This document shows, piece after piece, positions 61,510 to 64,000 of a stretch of 64,000 nt of DNA. The DNA comes from Marixanthomonas sp963974425. GTDB lineage: Bacteria; Bacteroidota; Bacteroidia; Flavobacteriales; Flavobacteriaceae. The position numbers were made by a program, and so were the translations under genes. The first letter of the stretch is position 1; every line of letters begins with the position of its first letter. Below the pieces are notes generated by a model. The model made no database searches. It was not told where the DNA came from and saw only the letters and a program-made list of their open reading frames with translations. The stretch is from NCBI RefSeq assembly GCF_963974425.1, contig NZ_CAXBCK010000003.1:33572-97571 (forward strand), written 5' to 3'.

Positions 61510-64000
61510 TTATGCTTCTTCCATATATGATTCAATAGGCTCGCATGTACAAACTAGGTTACGGTCGCCATAAGCTTCGTCAACTCTTCTAACCGTTGGC
61601 CAGAATTTGTTTTCGGCAACATAGTCCAAAGGATAGGCTGCATCTTTTCTGCTGTATGGGAAATTCCAACTATCATCTGTAAGCATTTTTAAGGTATGCG
61701 GTGCATTTTTAAGAACGTTATTGGTGTTTTCTTTTGAAACAGAGTCGATTTCCATTCTAATAGATATCATTGCATCACAAAAACGATCCAGTTCATATTT
61801 ACTTTCACTTTCAGTAGGCTCTATCATTAGCGTACCTGCTACCGGAAATGAAACTGTCGGTGAGTGGAAACCATAGTCAATTAATCGCTTGGCAATATCG
61901 GTCACTTCAATGCCATGCTCTTTAAACGGACGACAATCGATGATCAATTCGTGTGCTGCACGGTTGCGCTCACCACTATAGAGGGTTTCGTAATGCCCCT
62001 TTAACCTTTCTTTGATGTAATTGGCATTTACAATAGCAAATTGAGTTGCCTGTTTTAAGCCGCTTACACCAAGCATTCTAATATATGCATACGATATTAA
62101 ACAAACCAATGAACTGCCAAAAGGTGCAGCCGAAATAGCAGTAATGGCTTTGTCGCCACCTGTTTTGATTATTGGATTGGTTGGTAAAAATGGTACCAAT
62201 TGTTTTGCAACACAAATTGGGCCAACACCTGGACCACCGCCTCCGTGAGGGATAGAGAATGTTTTGTGCAGGTTTAAGTGACATACATCTGCTCCAATAT
62301 TACCTGGATTGGTTAGCCCTACCTGAGCATTCATATTGGCACCGTCCATATATACTTGTCCGCCGTTTTCGTGAATAATACTCGTCACTTCTTTAATGGC
62401 AGATTCATATACTCCGTGTGTTGATGGATATGTTACCATTAAAGCAGCTAAGTTGTCTTTATGCTTTTCGGCTTTTTCACGAAGATCGTCTACATCAATG
62501 TTACCATTGTCACCTGCTTTGGTCACGACTACTTTCATACCGGCCATAACTGCACTTGCAGGATTAGTACCGTGAGCAGATGAAGGAATTAAACAGATGT
62601 TTCGGTTTGATTCTCCCCGAGATTCGTGATACGCACGAATTACCATTAAGCCTGCGTATTCTCCTTGTGCACCTGAGTTAGGTTGTAATGAGGTTGCTGC
62701 AAAGCCAGTGATTTCGGTTAATTGATCTTCTAGCTTTTTTAATACTTGCTGATATCCTTCTGCTTGTTCAATAGGAACAAATGGATGAATATTTCCCCAT
62801 TGTGGATCACTTAAAGGAAGCATCTCAGCAGCAGCGTTCAGTTTCATTGTACACGAACCCAACGGAATCATAGAATGATTTAATGATAGATCTTTGCGTT
62901 CCAGTTTTTTAATGTAGCGCATTAATTCCGTTTCACTATGGTAACTATTGAACACATCGCTGGTAAGGAATTTTGTTTGACGAGCCGCTTCGGCAGGAAT
63001 TGCATTTCCTTTTATAATTTCTGTAACCTTAATTACCTTTTTATTGGTTGCTTCAGCAAAGACAGCCACTATTTTGTTAAGGTCTTTTAAGGTAGTTGTT
63101 TCATTAACAGCAATTGAAACCGTTTCATCATCGGGATAGTAGAAGTTGATGTTCTTGGCTTCGGCTATATATTTAATTTTAGTGGCATCGGTTTTAATAG
63201 CAATGGTGTCAAAATAGGTGTCATTCATTTGATATAACCCTATTTCTTCTAAAGCATTTGCTAATGTTGCAGTTGTGTTATGAACTTTATCTGCAATGTC
63301 CTGCAAACCATCTGGGCCGTTATATACAGCATACATTCCAGCCATTACAGCTAATAATACTTGTGCTGTACAGATGTTGGAAGTTGCCCGATCCCGTTTA
63401 ATATGTTGTTCGCGGGTTTGTAACGCCATTCGTAGAGCACGGTTACCGTCAAGGTCTTTTGTAACACCAATAATACGTCCTGGTATGTGGCGTTTAAATT
63501 CTTCGCGTGTTGCAAAATAAGCTGCGTGTGGTCCTCCGTATCCTAATGGAATACCAAAACGTTGAGTGGTGCCTACAACAACATCAGCTCCAAAATGTCC
63601 TGGAGACTCTAGCTTTACCAAGCTTAAAATATCGGCGGCAACGGCTACTTTTATATCTGAATCGTTCGCTTGCTTTATAAAATCTTTAAAGCTATGTACG
63701 TTTCCAGTTCTTCCAGGGTATTGTAGCATAACGCCGTAAAATCCTTCAGAATAATCAAACTCTTTGTGATTACCCACCACGATTTCTACACCAATAGGTA
63801 CAGCACGGGTTTGTAAAACAGAAAGGGTTTGTGGAAGTATTTCTTCAGAAACAAAGAATTTTACCGCATTACTTTTCTTTTGCTCTCGGCTACGCACAGC
63901 AAATAGAAGCGACATAGCTTCAGCAGCAGCGGTAGATTCGTCTAACAAAGAAGCGTTTGCCAATTTCATCCCTGTAAGGTCACTTACCATTGTCTGGAAG
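61510..64000 (-). CDS. gcvP: Glycine dehydrogenase (decarboxylating), partial at 5' end
   Basis: The P-protein of the glycine cleavage system. About 829 C-terminal residues of the roughly 950-residue family are present; the N-terminus lies beyond the right edge (the frame is open through base 64000, reading FQT before the ATG at 63990, which is internal). The PLP lysine is encoded at 62263-62265 in NLHKTFSIPHGGGGPG. The first half has the GGPHAAYFATREEFKR block. The C-terminal half has SLQPNSGAQGEYAGL and PSSAHGTNPASAVMAGM. The enzyme decarboxylates glycine and passes aminomethyl to the lipoylated H-protein; no gcvH or gcvT is in the window. Confidence 0.96.
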   Translation of the reverse strand, partial: FQTMVSDLTGMKLANASLLDESTAAAEAMSLLFAVRSREQKKSNAVKFFVSEEILPQTLSVLQTRAVPIGVEIVVGNHKEFDYSEGFYGVMLQYPGRTGNVHSFKDFIKQANDSDIKVAVAADILSLVKLESPGHFGADVVVGTTQRFGIPLGYGGPHAAYFATREEFKRHIPGRIIGVTKDLDGNRALRMALQTREQHIKRDRATSNICTAQVLLAVMAGMYAVYNGPDGLQDIADKVHNTTATLANALEEIGLYQMNDTYFDTIAIKTDATKIKYIAEAKNINFYYPDDETVSIAVNETTTLKDLNKIVAVFAEATNKKVIKVTEIIKGNAIPAEAARQTKFLTSDVFNSYHSETELMRYIKKLERKDLSLNHSMIPLGSCTMKLNAAAEMLPLSDPQWGNIHPFVPIEQAEGYQQVLKKLEDQLTEITGFAATSLQPNSGAQGEYAGLMVIRAYHESRGESNRNICLIPSSAHGTNPASAVMAGMKVVVTKAGDNGNIDVDDLREKAEKHKDNLAALMVTYPSTHGVYESAIKEVTSIIHENGGQVYMDGANMNAQVGLTNPGNIGADVCHLNLHKTFSIPHGGGGPGVGPICVAKQLVPFLPTNPIIKTGGDKAITAISAAPFGSSLVCLISYAYIRMLGVSGLKQATQFAIVNANYIKERLKGHYETLYSGERNRAAHELIIDCRPFKEHGIEVTDIAKRLIDYGFHSPTVSFPVAGTLMIEPTESESKYELDRFCDAMISIRMEIDSVSKENTNNVLKNAPHTLKMLTDDSWNFPYSRKDAAYPLDYVAENKFWPTVRRVDEAYGDRNLVCTCEPIESYMEEA

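Noticed and set aside
61380..61510. Glycine riboswitch controlling gcvP
   Set aside because: The gap is beyond the 3' end of gcvP; the gene's 5' end lies outside the window, and no riboswitch-like tandem structure is seen here.
61510..63990. gcvP starting at the ATG at 63990
   Set aside because: The frame continues open through base 64000 and the family has a further N-terminal stretch of about 120 residues, so this Met is internal.

Overview
The window looks like the chromosome of a member of the Flavobacteriaceae (Bacteroidota). The DNA is AT-rich. It carries the gldJ-porU-porV block of gliding motility and type IX secretion (T9SS), several secreted proteins ending in T9SS sorting domains, an NhaD antiporter, two valine tRNAs, and promoter-like boxes of the Bacteroidota type (TTTG about 19 nt upstream of TAnnTTTG). 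I see no phage, insertion sequence, CRISPR array or plasmid backbone. Most of the window is core genome, so the unusual signals lie mainly in intergenic DNA and gene starts.

Layout. 1-6.2 kb: the tail of a LysM protein and hemL, two small Spy/CpxP-like secreted proteins, a diheme cytochrome lipoprotein, an unknown helical protein and yiaA. 6.2-9.6 kb: lysS, a YqaE/Pmp3 micro-protein and two lipoproteins. 9.6-19.5 kb: a secreted M12B-like metalloprotease, lipB, a TapB/DUF3108-like protein, an OmpA-family protein, a T9SS-exported protein with three tandem repeats, and a 982-residue hybrid two-component regulator. 19.8-29 kb: an unknown lipoprotein, rnhB, a porin, an acyl-CoA dehydrogenase, anmK and a glutamate dehydrogenase. 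28.7-35.7 kb: nhaD, exbB, exbD, tonB, folC and a PBP1A-type penicillin-binding protein. 35.8-42 kb: tRNA-Val(UAC), a YitT protein, tRNA-Val(GAC), murF and two tandem gldJ copies. 42-50.6 kb: porU, porV, cdd, pdhA and pdhC. 50.6-54.5 kb: an SDR, a SprT-like protein, a mannose-1-phosphate guanylyltransferase and a DUF389 protein. 54.5-64 kb: an ASPIC/UnbV secreted protein, the mlaE/mlaF pair, an alkaline phosphatase, a KASIII-methyltransferase-GT2 operon, and gcvP running off the right edge.

How the parts fit together. GldJ, PorU and PorV are parts of the gliding/T9SS machinery, and three other products here (9650, 15271, 54516) carry C-terminal sorting domains that this machinery would process. 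ExbB, ExbD and TonB energise outer-membrane transport, and NhaD handles sodium. MurF, PBP1A and AnmK make or recycle peptidoglycan.

The most interesting signals are these. (1) Four copies of TATGTAAC/T repeat at exactly 21-bp steps (16443-16513) in front of the repeat-containing T9SS protein and directly downstream of the hybrid AraC-type regulator. A second TGTAAC pair at the same 21-bp step lies at 15091-15122, and an inverted TTGTAAC/GTTACAA pair lies upstream of the regulator. Together they suggest an undescribed regulator-operator module. (2) The second gldJ copy has a run of nine A right after its natural ATG, which puts the start out of frame with the rest of the gene. (3) folC seems to lack any ATG/GTG/TTG at its family-typical start and probably uses ATT. 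(4) A tRNA-Val(GAC) has C at position 33. (5) Several compact structured intergenic elements are present.
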